Assembly: GCA_028554795.2 (NCBI GenBank)
Contig: CM068830.1
Location: 49,362,355-49,426,354, forward strand
Direction: 5' to 3'
From: Sinohyriopsis cumingii
Taxonomy: Eukaryota; Mollusca; Bivalvia; Unionida; Unionidae
DNA length: 64,000 nt
A program made the position numbers and the translations under genes. The notes under the pieces were generated by a model. It made no database searches, was not told where the DNA came from, and saw only the letters and a program-made list of their open reading frames with translations. Shown here in pieces: positions 25,288 to 35,450 of this stretch (position 1 is its first letter; each line of letters opens with the position of its first letter).

Positions 25288-25737
25288 ATGATCATACATA
25301 ATGCTCAACGTGGACCTGTAATGGTCAGGGTGATAAATTCGCGATTACCAACATACAAAGTGGTCTACGGAGGTAGACTCGGTGATGTTGTTAATGGTCT
25401 TTTTAGAATAATAGCCCCAAAAGCAATACCGATCGCAAAGCAACTGGGAATGAAAGCTATTGACGTTGTTCGTAATAAAGATATTGGTGCTGCTGGTGAT
25501 GTTGCCAGCAAAGCATTCTCAGCAATCAAGGACAGACTAGCACGATTAATACGACAAAAACCACAGCCAGTAATATCAACCAGCACTGAAGTTATACCTG
25601 CAAATGTCAGTAAAATAATAAATCAGGCTGCAAATGAACGGTTGAAAGAATTTACAGGTGACGAAGCTCGGAATATAACTGCAAATCTGGTATCGGGTAG
25701 TGGGTTATCTCATCGCAATCATTTTAGACAGCAGTAA
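25288..25737 (+). CDS. small virion-type protein of a second, decayed Polinton-like virus
   Basis: 149 residues from an ATG. VYGGRLGDVVNGLFRIIAPK followed by amphipathic helices (IAKQLGMKAIDVV, AGDVASKAFSAIKDRLARLI) resembles the minor capsid/pVI-like proteins of Polinton-like viruses, which begin with a Gly-rich GGxxGD segment. It is not a paralogue of the gene at 11133-11549 at any obvious level. The frame is intact although its neighbour is broken. It lies 3' to no other recognisable gene and 5' to a capsid-like remnant in the same orientation, the expected gene order for a virion module. Confidence 0.6.
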   Translation: MIIHNAQRGPVMVRVINSRLPTYKVVYGGRLGDVVNGLFRIIAPKAIPIAKQLGMKAIDVVRNKDIGAAGDVASKAFSAIKDRLARLIRQKPQPVISTSTEVIPANVSKIINQAANERLKEFTGDEARNITANLVSGSGLSHRNHFRQQ

Positions 25738-25746
25738 ATATAAATA

Positions 25747-26400
25747 ATGTTTAAACGTGCATCCTATCCAGCATTTGACATGGACGCACCAGTACTGAAG
25801 GATGTGTATGTACGTTATTATCAATAATATTCATATGAAGCACGAGAATCAAACTAACGTGGTCGAATCGAACTACAAGTTCAATATACAAGCAGATATT
25901 TCTTGCCCGTCGATTCGTTCGTTGAAGTTCAGGGTAGACTTGTAAAAAGCGATGTTAATCCTTATGGTGATGAGCAGGGTGGGTTTGTAAATAACGGAAT
26001 TATGCCATCATTTAACAGTGCACGATATATTATTGACGGTCAGGAAATTGAGATTTGTCATAATGACGTTGACGTTGCCACGACGATATTGAGGCTATGC
26101 TGATACGGCGATGATTATTCACAGTCTGGTGGTTCGTCAATGATGTTTGCAAACGATACCACTGAAGACCGTTTCGACGGCAAAAATAACAAGAGTAACT
26201 ATGGACTAAACATGTTTAATAGATACTTCAAGTAAAGGGACGTCCTTTGGTATTTTAGGAAGCATATTTCCAGTCACTGACCGAGTAACCAATATCTTCT
26301 CGCTCTTTTAGATTAAGCAATAAGATACCCAAAAGCCATATAACTACTATCTACTGAAACTGATCGTGTGACTCAGGCACTTGTTGACATGTTCATCTGT
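25747..26400 (+). pseudogene. capsid-like remnant following the virion-type ORF
   Basis: Starts with ATG 25747 (MFKRASYPAFDMDAPVLKDVYV). Coding-like sequence continues in other frames, with FNIQADISLPVDSFVEVQGRL (quoted as parts), GGFVNNGIMPSFNSARYIIDGQEIE and further pieces to about 26400. The pattern fits the N-terminal jelly roll of a Polinton-like virus major capsid protein. There are several frameshifts and stops. It may be cut by the MITE at 26428; a homologous continuation beyond it was not identified with confidence. Confidence 0.5.
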
Positions 26401-26427
26401 ATAAGGGCGCCAGCGGAGATTCTAAAA

Positions 26428-26748
26428 CAGAGGTGGGCAAACCTTCCAGTGCAAGTGCCGCATACACAAATTTACACCTTGTCACGGGCTGCATAGTTCA
26501 TTAAGTAAAATAATTAATATTTGAAATAGCAAAAACAAAAGGTTTTTCTAAATAATATCTAATTAATTTTATTTGTTAATATGTTGTTAATATTTGAAAA
26601 CTTAAACTTAAACTTCAAAAGAAGCACATTTATTTGATAAACAGAGTAACATAAACAGAGTCAGTGCGAATGATGACTTGTTCCTAGGCCGCATGAAAGC
26701 CCTTGGCGGGCTGCATGTGGCCCTCGAGCCGTAGTTTGCCCACCCCTG
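26428..26748. mobile_element. hAT-type MITE of about 321 bp
   Basis: Termini CAGAGGTGGGCAAAC and GTTTGCCCACCCCTG form an inverted repeat. The interior has the GGCCGCATG, GGGCTGCATGTGGCCCTCGAG and GCCGTAGTTTGCCCA blocks shared by a widespread class of non-autonomous hAT elements. Flanks TTCTAAAA and ATCTAACA may be a worn 8-bp duplication. No transposase. Confidence 0.8.
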
Positions 26749-27221
26749 GAATCTAACAGAATATTGAGCCCAATTTACTTCAGAATTTATAGTGGAAATT
26801 AGTAGTTTTCTATTAATTAGGTTGCTGAAGACAACACTGTATCACCTCACGTGGAACAGTTTGGTGCAGGAATTTAGACAAATGTACAAACGTATGCTGC
26901 TACGTCAGATGATGCAAGGAGATATCGCGAGATTAGAACCGATATTCCAATACGGGTTTGTTCGTGTATCGAGTAGTACTCACGAAAGCTTAGGATCTGT
27001 GACCGTTCGAGTTATTACACAATAGGACAATATGTGGTCCGATGTGATTTCTGCGAAACTATGGTCGAATGATATCTCATGCGAGGTATTCGAGTTATTA
27101 CATACCAATACGTTGTCGACCTTCACGAACGATACTGGTTACATAAATGATGGCATACGACGAGCTCGCGACATATTACAACGTGGGGATGTGAAATATT
27201 TAATTCGAAGTTGCTGATCGA
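26749..27221. other. unassigned, possibly virus- or retroelement-derived
   Basis: Short open frames of 60-80 residues follow each other on the plus strand, broken by stops. They match nothing I recognise with confidence. Composition is less AT-rich than the flanks, which suggests former coding DNA. Confidence 0.35.
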
Positions 27222-27540
27222 GTGTTGATGCTTCTCTCTATTAGTAGGAATAAACTATTGATCTACTGGAAAGGGCCTTGTGAAGTCAAGCAGGTTAAGA
27301 ACAAAAGGGACTACAGAATAAATATGGAGGGTAGGCTAAAAATATTTCATGCCAGTATGGTTAAACGATATGCAGAGAGATTCGAGGAAATGATAGAAAC
27401 TTACTGCGGTCATCGACGACGAGTTGGATGGCTAACTAAAGGAAGATCCGAGTACGAAAATTCAACTAGATTGCTCTATTGGGGAAAGCAAAGAAGGAGT
27501 ACCTGAAGGGAGCGTTGGAAAATCCTAGAGATTTTTAATA
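27222..27540 (+). pseudogene. Gypsy-type integrase C-terminal (GPY/F) remnant
   Basis: KLLIYWKGPCEVKQVKNKRDYRINMEGRLKIFHASMVKRYAERFEE (given here as the spans LLIYWKGP and IFHASMVKRY) is the GPY/F module at the end of many Gypsy-type integrases. Continuing acidic sequence after it is typical of elements where another pol domain follows, as in Gmr1-like order. No LTRs or other domains were found nearby. Confidence 0.65.
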
Positions 27541-28330
27541 GGTAACCAGGCGTGTTTACAGACAATGTCATACTGAATTAATGAAGCGTGAAATAAGTTT
27601 ACGTACAACGGAGCCAGTTAGAATTAAAGATATCAGTACATTTTAGGGCACGTGATTCTATAAGCGATTACATATTTAAAACGCAGGATATGGTTGTGAC
27701 TGTACCACATACTTTCCGTATTCTTCCTTTATGATGTTGGTCAGAAAGATCAAACAACCGTTTCAATGCAGAACCAATATCATATATCAAGTTTTTTTTT
27801 AGACTGCCAATATCTCAGCTAAGGTATTAAAAGGTGACACGCTGGTGATACCCCTGCGTTAACGGCATTCGTGTTCCGCAAATGTCTATATCAGTTTATA
27901 TCTATATCGTTGTTGATACAATATTCGCTCACGGAATAACCCTCACAGGAGAAACTTCGTCGATAGCAAATTCAGTGAAACATTAGCGTGTTATTATTTC
28001 ATATCAAGATTGCTTCATACTCAATTTTAGCGCCTAACGGTTCGCTCCCTTCACACTGAAACTTGTATTTATAGTAGAGAGACAGAGAAAGCCAGGAGTA
28101 GTGGAAGTTCTTAAGAGGATGTTCCCAGTGTAGGAGGCTTAGTTAATTTATAAAGGCAAGACATTTCATTCATTCCAATCTATAAACTCATATTCTTGAA
28201 TCGTTTCAATACTGATGTTGGCCTAGTTGTTTATGTACACTTTTAGAGCTCTTGTTTTCCTCAATGAGCAAACGTATAGCTGTATATAAATAAGGATAAT
28301 TTGAATTAATGTTTATATGAAGTTTGTCAA
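27541..28330. other. AT-rich DNA without genes
   Basis: Nothing recognised. Confidence 0.5.
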
Positions 28331-28337
28331 AATAACG

Positions 28338-28770
28338 TTACATTTTGTTGGTGCAGCAGTAGTGTTTCGCAACGATAAAATTTACCGTTGCAATTATATT
28401 TTTTTTAAAAATCTGACGCGATTGCAACGGCACTTGTTGATGCTGCCACCTTTTTATCGCTCCAACGGTAAAAATATAAATTTAGCATTGAAACAATGGC
28501 GATTACTGGTACAACACTGTATCAATATTACCGTCCAAAGATGATATATACCATTACAACCACTAATTCCTTTACCCGGGTATTTGAATATCCTTACAGC
28601 AGTTGAAGAATGTCATTTCAACAGGGAATGAATACCAATGAAACGTCACCAGTTTGAAAAGACAATTGTAACGGCAAGTTTCCTTGCTGCAACGGCAGAG
28701 GTAATCTTTGTACAGGCAACATTTGGCATTGTAACAATAATTTGATACCGTTGCAACTGCACCTTTTGTT
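28338..28770. repeat. cluster of TTGCAACGG-type motifs
   Basis: Variants of (C/A)GTTGCAA, TTGCAACGGCA and ATTGTAAC recur on both strands about ten times, for example near 28370, 28395, 28431, 28665, 28690, 28752. It may be a worn tandem or foldback repeat. The open frames on the minus strand here are by-products. Confidence 0.45.
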
Positions 28771-31539
28771 TTGGAACTTTTTGAACCAAAGACAAAATGC
28801 ACACAATTCTTGCATTAGATGCCGGAAGATAACCTACCACTGATGTTGCAGAAGTTGATAAACAGTAGGGAGATTTGACAATTATTCCACACTGAAAGTT
28901 GTATCAATCGACGTGAGGTATCTCAGATAAATCCAGATGTGAATAGCTTGTATAATGCCTAAACTTTAACATGAACTTAATTGTTTGCTATAATTATTAT
29001 GAATATTTTTGAAAACGCTAAGATTATATTATTTCCTGAAAACTGGACACCAAAATTTTAATAGCGCTATATGGAAACAACAAGAATGTATTAACCGTTA
29101 AAAAGTGTGTTGAACATATAAATTGAATAAACTTGAAACTAAAACCAGAAAAGAAGAAATAACGAAACAAAGGTCCATTTTACATTATTTACATTGATTG
29201 GTCCAATTTTCCTAAAGGCTTTGTACGTGCATTACATGTGGAGCTTTGAAATGAGGCTTGTTCCGGTTCATCATACCCTCTACAGATGTATGCTAAAGAT
29301 TTTAGTGTACTCTTATAACCTTAATGCTGAGTGACAGCAAGGCATGTCTCTGCTTACTTTAAAAAGAACACTTCACAATTCAGTATTTATTTTGTATTTT
29401 GTCAAGAGAGTGCCTTCAACTAAACACGCACAAATACATATAAATATGAAATAATAAAATATTTTATTAGGATAGGTATCCGTGGTGGTTAGCTTCCAAA
29501 AACAAATTTGAATGAATACCTTTGGAATGATAAATACAATATTTGGGGGGGGGGGTTCAAAACCAACTTTCTCCTGTCACCATCATCCCATCCCCTTTTC
29601 CTTAACATCTGGGATCCGTAAACATTTATGAGAAGCTCTTTAGTGAGATAAATATTTAAGAATGGCATCTAAACAGAAGAAAAATGATTCATTGAGGGTT
29701 TTAAACACTACTAGTTTCGACTGCCAGCCTACACGAGTCAAGTCGTACAAGGAATTTAGATAAAACGCAATATGCAGTTTACGTTTAACATTGTAAATGA
29801 TGAAGAAACATTACATGGTATAAAGATTCACATTTAACATTATATCCGATTTATTTCGTAACGAACACCGGCAACATAGACAAGATATTCAGGAGCTTCT
29901 ATTCGAACGATGACCTCCTTCTTATGCGTCAGGGTGCAGGAATAGCTTTGATCTACAACAGATTGAACATAAATCAAGAAAACATGCAGGTTCATCGTGT
30001 ATTAGCATCACAATCATCGTTGACTTGTACAAAGAATTACCCACTAACATGAGAAAACGGTACTAGCCAAATAAAATGAAACGGACTATATATTACGACG
30101 GAAAAGACAATCGTAAATAACATAGTTTGTAAATTTCTTCACAGTATTTTTTTTTTCTCTTCCTTTTATTGGTTAGCACCATGGGTTGAATAATGTTAAA
30201 ATAACTGCTCTGATATTTTTAAAAAGGTCGAACAATTTCGGGAAAAAAGTTATTCCAAATCATTTCTTCGATTAAAAGCACGTGTTCTTGTGTTAAGTTA
30301 CTTTTTGCTAGGAAAGCTATACTTTGTAAGAAACAAGAATCGAAGCTTTCATATAACTCGAACCGAACCTTGGAAGACTATCGAACCCGAAGCTCATTGT
30401 TCTCTCCCAAATTAAAAATGTAGTTCACGTGTTTAGAATGGTGCAAAGTGCGTCTAAACCAAACAAAAATTACAAATACTGTAAGTAAAAATTGCAGCAA
30501 AAGATCGTATTATTTGCCTTCAACTATTTATGTTAGATATATTTTCAGACTTTCTTCGAATTATCATCCCTATGTTCATAAATAAAACTGTGCGCTGAGG
30601 AGAATGGTTATTTTTTTATTAGTATTAGGCCTTTAAACATGACGAAGTTGCAACTGATTTGTAAACCCATGTCGATGGTGCATCAGTCTTACATACCAAC
30701 CCTCTCCTGAATATCTACTTTCGACACCTGTATCCCTTTGCAACCAAGACCTGAGCTGCTGTCAAATTTCACATTGAATGTTTTTCGATTATCAAATTAT
30801 CTACGTAATGAAGAACGTTGTTACGAGGAATGCGGACAGTAAACGTCTTGGTATATGCATGTTTTGTTAATCAATCCCCTTTGTCTGGTGATTTTCTACT
30901 GCCGTTTCCGATAATACATAAGAAATTCTAAATTAATGATAGTTCATAACAATTACCCAAAATAGTAACAGCAATTCTCGACAAGAAATCCTTATTAAAA
31001 TCTCGATTTCTGAATGGTTGATGAAACGGGGATTGTCATATGAACAATATAGTGTTTATAATAAACTTACCCTTCATAGGCGCCAGCTTATATTCAATAC
31101 CGTTATAAACATCAAAGAACGTTAGGGCGTTCCCTATCAACCAATTGGAGAAACAGACAGAGAAAACCGAGAAGTCTCTGGATACGAAATGAATTAGAAC
31201 ATTTCCTCTAGGGTAATCCCAGCGTATAGTTCCATTTATACAGCTGTTGTTAGCATAGATGACAGTTCTGTTTTCATCAGACATGCTGTAAGACACAAAG
31301 TCAATACATGAAAGTAAATACGTGTTATCGTCCTATATCAATCCAGCCATGTAATGAGGTATTGAAAGCATCTATCTATTATCCATCCGTCCACCCGATT
31401 TCAGTCCATTCGTACGTTTATATCATATATGCATACACGCTTTATTCGATCAGTTTTTTTATGACAATCTTATGCATTCATGTATCTATCCATACCTGTA
31501 ATACATTCTTGCATATATATCTATGCAAGATTGTATTAC
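28771..31539. other. AT-rich DNA without genes
   Basis: No gene recognised on either strand. A G10 tract lies near 29546. The 86-residue minus-strand frame at 31036-31296 has no family signature and is treated as chance. Confidence 0.5.
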
Positions 31540-31546
31540 ACACACA

Positions 31547-31614
<68 letters not shown>

Positions 31615-31615
31615 C
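31540..31615. repeat. (CA)n(TA)n compound microsatellite
   Basis: A long CA tract, with one TA step, runs straight into a TA tract. Confidence 0.95.
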
Positions 31616-31679
31616 TATTATTTAAGGTGGGTCGTGGGCAGTTTTGTCGTCCTCAGACGGTTTCGTGGGCAGATAAAAG

Positions 31680-31709
31680 TTCGTGGGCAGATTTCCATCT
31701 GCCCACGAA
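31680..31709. repeat. perfect 13-bp-arm hairpin
   Basis: TTCGTGGGCAGAT and ATCTGCCCACGAA are perfect reverse complements around a TTCC loop. Two more copies of CGTGGGCAG precede it at 31633 and 31663, and AACTGCCCGGG at 32118 is a possible distant partner. This may be part of a larger MITE. Confidence 0.7.
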
Positions 31710-31979
31710 GCACGTCGTCCTTTTCTGCACTCTTGCCACAAATATCAATAAAATAAATGCATATTTATGCTGCTGAATGTTAAATATTCGATAAATATTC
31801 ATCTGCAAAATAAATAATTGCCTTTTTACCTATTTATTTCCATTTTTTCATTAATGAATTGAATTGAATAGCACAACTTGAGTTACCTCCCATTATGTAC
31901 TAGTATATATTGCACCTTAAAAATAGATTGACCCGGAAGTAGTATGTTTCAAATTTACTGCCCATGATGACAGGGGGTC

Positions 31980-32080
31980 GTTACAAAGAAAATCAAGGGA
32001 TGGGGTTCTAACCTGTAACAATATAATATGTTAATAGTGTTACAGGTTAGAACCCAAATCTGTTGATTTTCTTTGTAACG
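31980..32080. repeat. 100-bp foldback repeat
   Basis: GTTACAAAGAAAATCAAGG ... GGTTCTAACCTGTAACA pairs with TGTTACAGGTTAGAACC ... TTGATTTTCTTTGTAAC over about 41 bp arms with few mismatches and an 18-bp loop. Confidence 0.85.
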
Positions 32081-32135
32081 AGCCACTATGCCCGTGATTA
32101 GTATTGTGAGAGATCAAAACTGCCCGGGAACCAGG

Positions 32136-33411
32136 ATGTGGAGTGAATAATCTGCCAATGTCGCCAACAAGCACCATACATATATACTATTTATTTTGAT
32201 CTCTAAGAAGTTTTCAATAATGCTAATTAGTAACATTATAATGAGTGAGCTGTTATATGTCTTTCGAAATACCTCTATTCACTATTGCTGGTCTTGAGCC
32301 CAAACTAAGAGGATTGTGGCTGTCATTAGAAATACAAGTGATACCATTTATTTAAATCCAGGCTTAGTAAGTTCATAACTTCACTTAAGTTCATATTATA
32401 TGCTGCTGCATTTTCTTCTCTCAGTCTACCATTAACAACGACAACAAAAGAAAAATGGTGTTTACTCAGAATTTGTTCCTATATTTATCAAAAAATTTGT
32501 TTTGGAACAGATATTTTGTTGGAAAAGCTGAAAGAATAAAATTGGGGGAAAATCATGATGGTATAATAATACAATTGTTTACTTATGATAAAAGAATACT
32601 GGATTTAGTGTACAACATCCTTGCAATAATTAAATGGCATTGTGAATATGCAGAACCCCAATTCTTTAATGTACATGTACTGTTTAAGGTACAAAACTGT
32701 TTTGCATACTTCATAACTTATTTCTCTAATAGTGCAAATAATAGGAGACAGAAGACATTTAGAAAGAATTAATTTGTCAAAATAAGTTAAATATCAAGAT
32801 TAGTTTAATGGACGTTTGAAAATTTACTATTAAAGTAAAATTGCCTATTTTTGAGAGAAACATCCTAATAGTAATACACGTAATTTTATTTAAATTAGCA
32901 GTAATGTAGAGGATGCTGATTTATTTATGAAATATACCATAAACGTGTGTTTCATGTTCATTACTCCAAAGTAAAATACCCAAGAACCACCTCAGAAAAT
33001 CAGTAATGACATATTCACGTAAAACACAAAACACAATTCTAAAAAGGTGATGGAGATGCAGTTATCAGCTGTGAGTCACATAGCTAACACATGTTGAGTA
33101 GCAGACTGGATGATTGGTATGGAACGAATTGTATTTGCCTTGTCAGAATAGTTGGTAAAGATTTTAAGAGGACTTCCTGGTTGGAAAAAAGTGAATTGGA
33201 GAAATGTATTATTTTTTTCATCGTATGTGTCCTTGTTTCACTTCATTAATAATAATGATATGACTTTTGACAAATCTTTTTGTCCGAGTGACTCAATGCT
33301 GATAAGTGTAAAAAAATGTCGAGGCTGCGACAGATGTGTCCTCTGTAGAAATGGGTGTTTATTAAACTAGGTCAAAATTAGGTAGTGTAAAAATAGGAAG
33401 TGGAACAATAC
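32136..33411. other. AT-rich DNA without recognised genes
   Basis: The 105-residue plus-strand frame at 32455-32772 begins with an ATG but shows no domain or known family, and its codon content is that of the surrounding AT-rich DNA. I do not support it as a gene. Confidence 0.45.
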
Positions 33412-35095
33412 ACAATATGGAAAACGCTCGCTGTGAAAGACATTGGGCGGACATACAGACACATCAAGATGTATTTAATAAGATTCATACACATATTATA
33501 TACTGTTGTATAGCTCTCCTTGTATGCTTCAGATTTATACTACAAACATTGAAGTGTGTGATACCGAGACAAACGGCAATGGAAGATGCACGTATCAAGG
33601 TTATGAAGATTGTTAAATTCACAAGCGATACAGAGTCAAATATACCAAAACTTTCATATTGCATTTTCTTACATTTCTACTATCACAGATCGATTTAGAC
33701 TGATGCGAAACGTATCAATTTATATCAAATTTGTCAAAATCGTTTTTTTTTTACTATTGTTATGAGTTATTCACCTGTATGGAAAACGATCGTATAGGAA
33801 GACATTAGGCGAAATGACAGACAAAGGAAGATATACTTAATAAGATACATACACATACTATTTACAGTTGTACGGCTTTAATTATATGCTTTAGATATAT
33901 AGCAATAGCATCGAAATATGTAGTACGATCGCAAAACGGCAATGGTAGATTCACGTAGCAAGGATATGCAGATCGGTAAAGTCGCACCCGATATTCAGTA
34001 AAAAGAACAAAACCTTCTATTTTGCATTTTCACACATGTCTATTGGCACAGATCGATTTAGTATGATTAGAAACATATCAATTAAAATCAAATTTGTCAT
34101 CTGATATCAAATGTGTCAAAACCGTTGTTTTTGCGATTGTTATGACTTATTCGCCCATATGAAAAACTTTCGTATAGGTCGGATCTAGGCGCACGGACAG
34201 ACAAATAAAGACGTGCTTATTAAGATATATACACACATTTTATAATATTGTATAGTTTTAATTCTATACTTCAGATCTCTAATATTAGCATCGAAGTATG
34301 TGCTACAATCACAAAACGGGAAAGGTGTATTAAAGTAGCAAGCATATGAAGATCGGTAAAGTCGCACCCGATATTCCGTAAAAAGTGGAACTTTTTTATT
34401 TTGTATTTTCACACACGTCTATTGGCACAAATCGATTTAGGCAGATGAGAACCTATATATTAATATGAAATTTGTCAAAAGCTGTGTTTGTTTACTATTG
34501 GTATAAATTATTCACCTATATGGAAACCGTTCGGATAGGAAGGCATCGGGTGCACAAACAGACATATGAAACCGTACTTAATAAGATACATACACATATT
34601 ATTTAATGTTGTACATCTTAAATTATATGCTTCAAATCTATAGTATTAGCATCCAAGTATGTGCTACTATCGCAAAACGGGAAGGGTAGATGCACATATC
34701 ATGGATATGAAGATCGGTAAAGTCGCAAGCAATAATGAGTCATAAATACCAACTTTTTTATTATTAATTTTCTCGACTTTTTTTGGCACAGATCGATTTA
34801 AACTGATGAGGAACCTATACATTGATATTATATATGTCGAAATATATGGTTGTTTAAGATTGGTACAACTAATTTACCTATATGGAAAATCTTTGTGTTG
34901 GAAGGTATTTGGCGCACGGAAAGACAAATGAAGACGTACTTAATAATATATGTAAACATGTTATATGCTGTTGTTTAGCTTTAATTTTATGCTTGAAATC
35001 AGTAGTATTAGCATCGAAGTATGTTGTAACCCCCCTCCCCTTAGTACGCTACTGCAAGCAGACTTTGTTAAATGCTAAGAGACACTAATTGCTCG
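33412..35095 (+). repeat. tandem array 1, about 360-bp unit, five copies
   Basis: Units can be anchored on TATGGAAAAC-like sequence at about 33416, 33778, 34157, 34518 and 34880. Each contains GACATACAGAC/GACAGACAAAT, AATAAGATACATACACATA, GTTGTACAGC, AAGGATATGAAGATCGGTAAAGTCGCA, CATTTTCACACAT and CAGATCGATTTAGACTGATGAGAAACC (long ones approximate). Some units have open frames, but these are broken in others, so this is non-coding. Monomer order matches the last part of array 2. Confidence 0.85.
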
Positions 35096-35149
35096 AAAAT
35101 TATAATTTAAAAATATTTATGTATTTATGGACTCGTATATTATAACCTT

Positions 35150-35450
35150 ATAATGCGCCTTCATTTTCCATCAGGTAGGTCTCCAGGTCGAGTTGTCATG
35201 AAAAACAGGAACCAGTATCGTACATTCTTTACTAAGCGACTTCTCCGATGGTGCAATGTGTCTATAGAGCGTCCGCCTCGGATGCGAGGGGTCGCGTATT
35301 CAAACCCCGGCCGAATCATACTAAAGGCATAAAAATGGTACTAGCAGCTGCCTCTTTTGGTGCCGATCATTAAGAGGTTAGTGTTCGGATTAGTCGGCCT
35401 GGTGTCAGGATAGTGTGACTGGGTGGGACAAGTTTGTCTTATGTCCGCTA
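35150..35450 (+). mobile_element. tRNA-derived SINE, copy 1
   Basis: A tRNA-like head: GGTGCAATGTGTCTATAGAGCGTCCGCC, with the B box in GGTCGCGTATTCAAACCCC. A body follows with CTAGCAGCTGCCTC and a tail GTGTCAGGATAGTGTGACTGGGTGGGA (long strings given in parts). It matches 47830-48090 closely and forms the end of the duplicated block. Confidence 0.7.

Noticed and set aside
32455..32772. 105-residue frame as a host gene
   Set aside because: No family signature, AT-driven composition and no neighbouring gene signals.
33417..35088. Frames starting MENARCERHW and MENLCVGRYL as a gene family
   Set aside because: They arise from the 360-bp tandem repeats, and the frame is broken in most other units.
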